Shown in pieces: positions 6,574 to 6,816 of a stretch of DNA of 6,816 nucleotides; position 1 is the stretch's first letter; every line of letters starts with the position of its first letter. The position numbers and the translations under genes were made by a program. Under the pieces are notes generated by a model. That model worked only from the letters and a program-made list of their open reading frames with translations. It was not told the DNA's origin and ran no database searches. The stretch spans positions 1 through 6,816 of the forward strand of contig JACMNW010000131.1 of NCBI GenBank assembly GCA_014378345.1, in the 5' to 3' direction. Source of the stretch: Pseudorhodobacter sp. GTDB lineage: Bacteria; Pseudomonadota; Alphaproteobacteria; Rhodobacterales; Rhodobacteraceae.

Positions 6574-6592
6574 TTCATCAACTTTGCGTTGA

Positions 6593-6607
6593 CCCTGCGG
6601 CGCAGGG
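6593..6607. other. Perfect short hairpin in the relic / tRNA upstream region
   Basis: CCCTGC (6593-6598) and GCAGGG (6602-6607) pair perfectly around a three-base loop. The downstream arm runs into a G8 tract (6605-6612). There is no T run on either side, so it does not look like an intrinsic terminator. Its role is unknown. Confidence 0.3.
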
Positions 6608-6703
6608 GGGGGATGAAAATGGCCGGACGGAAAGATCTGCCATCAAACCCGACAGATGAATTGGCTGGCACTGCAATTGCTTTGCGCAGCTCCGAATCCC
6701 CCC

Positions 6704-6731
6704 TTGCACCCCGGCCCCCAGTCCCTATAAC
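6704..6731 (+). promoter_or_regulatory. Promoter of the tRNA-Ser gene
   Basis: TTGCAC (6704-6709) and TATAAC (6726-6731) are 16 bp apart. The -10 matches five of six consensus bases and lies 10 bp before the mature tRNA 5' end, so transcription would begin a few bases upstream of the tRNA. The position next to a stable RNA gene strengthens the call. Confidence 0.6.
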
Positions 6732-6741
6732 ACCGCGCAAC

Positions 6742-6816
6742 GGATCGGTGGCCGAGTGGTCGAAGGCGCACGCCTGGAAAGTGTGTAGGCGGGGAACCGT
6801 CTCTAGGGTTCGAATC
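6742..6816 (+). tRNA. tRNA-Ser (anticodon GGA), cut off by the window end
   Basis: The sequence folds as a class II (long variable arm) serine tRNA. The acceptor 5' strand is GGATCGG (6742-6748), and the D arm contains GCCGAGTGGTCGAAGGC. The anticodon stem CACGC/GTGTG (6769-6773 and 6781-6785) closes the loop CTGGAAA, with anticodon GGA at 6776-6778, reading UCC and UCU. A variable arm AGGCGG-GGAA-CCGTCT follows, then the TAGGG-TTCGAAT of the T arm. The 3' half of the T stem, the acceptor 3' strand and the CCA end lie beyond the window. Confidence 0.96.

Larger units (their letters stand above)
6124..6579 (-). pseudogene. Decayed Rhs/YD-repeat protein fragment
   Basis: Read on the minus strand, one frame contains the C-terminal core motifs of Rhs (YD-repeat) proteins, the large secreted or wall-anchored shells that carry polymorphic toxins. 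In order these are IVTGVSTLQRDAQDSVRAVT, a TAG stop at 6471-6469, then in the same frame YLGSVEIRNYGQG, LLLYLHASIRISKTKDSGG, VSTLHRDAQGLVR, TLYRPYGEE and KGYIGERFDAP, followed by TGA at 6123-6121. Intact Rhs proteins continue after GERYDA with a YLNARYYDP-type segment. That is missing here, although a neighbouring frame just beyond gives GETRAYSYH, a possible frameshifted remnant. The fragment has no ribosome binding site, no N-terminal shell and no toxin domain, so it is a relic rather than a working gene. The family assignment rests on motif recognition; the start of the relic is not sharply defined. Confidence 0.68.

Noticed and set aside
6255..6740. Minus-strand frame of 161 codons starting near the tRNA
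   Set aside because: It runs through the tRNA promoter and then out of frame across the Rhs relic. The conserved motifs lie in a different frame. Only its first part is mentioned, in the C8-tract finding.
6613..6816. Plus-strand open frame beginning ATGAAAATGGCC and reading into the tRNA
   Set aside because: It reads through the tRNA promoter and the tRNA gene itself, has no ribosome binding site, and its product matches nothing I recognise.
1..6816. CRISPR array, insertion sequence or transposase
   Set aside because: I found no set of regularly spaced near-identical repeats, no terminal inverted repeats flanking a transposase frame, and no transposase motif. The only repeat pair is the diverged Rhs segment.

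Overview
The window looks like chromosomal DNA from an alphaproteobacterium of the Rhodobacterales (Roseobacter/Rhodobacter type). This rests on the fairly high G+C with strong G/C preference at third codon positions, on protein sequences that read like Roseobacter-clade homologues (the class III aminotransferase and the DUF3772-type MscS channel), and on the tight cysteine synthase / MscS channel / AlaX cluster. The assignment is by recognition of protein families, not by a database search.

Layout, left to right. Positions 1-237 hold the C-terminal end of a GntR-family (FCD-type) transcriptional regulator. A short spacer (238-334) carries a perfect 18-bp palindrome, a partial second copy of it 29 bp downstream, and a plausible sigma-70 promoter between them, so it looks like the regulated control region of the next gene. 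That gene (335-1729) is a class III PLP-dependent omega-aminotransferase of the SpuC-like (amine:pyruvate) type. After an 82-bp gap with a nested hairpin comes a three-gene block whose start and stop codons overlap as ATGA at both junctions: a cysteine synthase-like PLP enzyme (1812-2846), a large multi-pass MscS-family mechanosensitive channel with a signal peptide and a DUF3772-like N-terminal region (2843-5263), and an AlaX-type alanyl-tRNA editing protein (5260-5976). These three are very probably co-transcribed and translationally coupled.

Positions 5977-6741 hold no intact gene. The first part is a locally AT-rich stretch. The second, on the minus strand, is a decayed fragment of an Rhs/YD-repeat protein: recognisable C-terminal core motifs (LHRDAQG-VR, YRPYGEE, KGYIGER) are interrupted by an in-frame TAG, and a 105-bp segment is present twice at a spacing of exactly 261 bp (87 codons). 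The window ends inside a tRNA-Ser(GGA) gene on the plus strand, preceded by its own promoter.

Functionally, the left part is a regulator-plus-aminotransferase unit, probably for amine or polyamine nitrogen catabolism and controlled by the GntR protein. The middle is a housekeeping cluster of cysteine synthesis, osmotic protection and translation quality control. The right part is a relic of a polymorphic toxin or wall-associated Rhs gene beside a tRNA gene. I see no CRISPR array, insertion sequence or intact novel system. The most informative unusual signals are the paired palindromic operator and the broken, internally duplicated Rhs relic.
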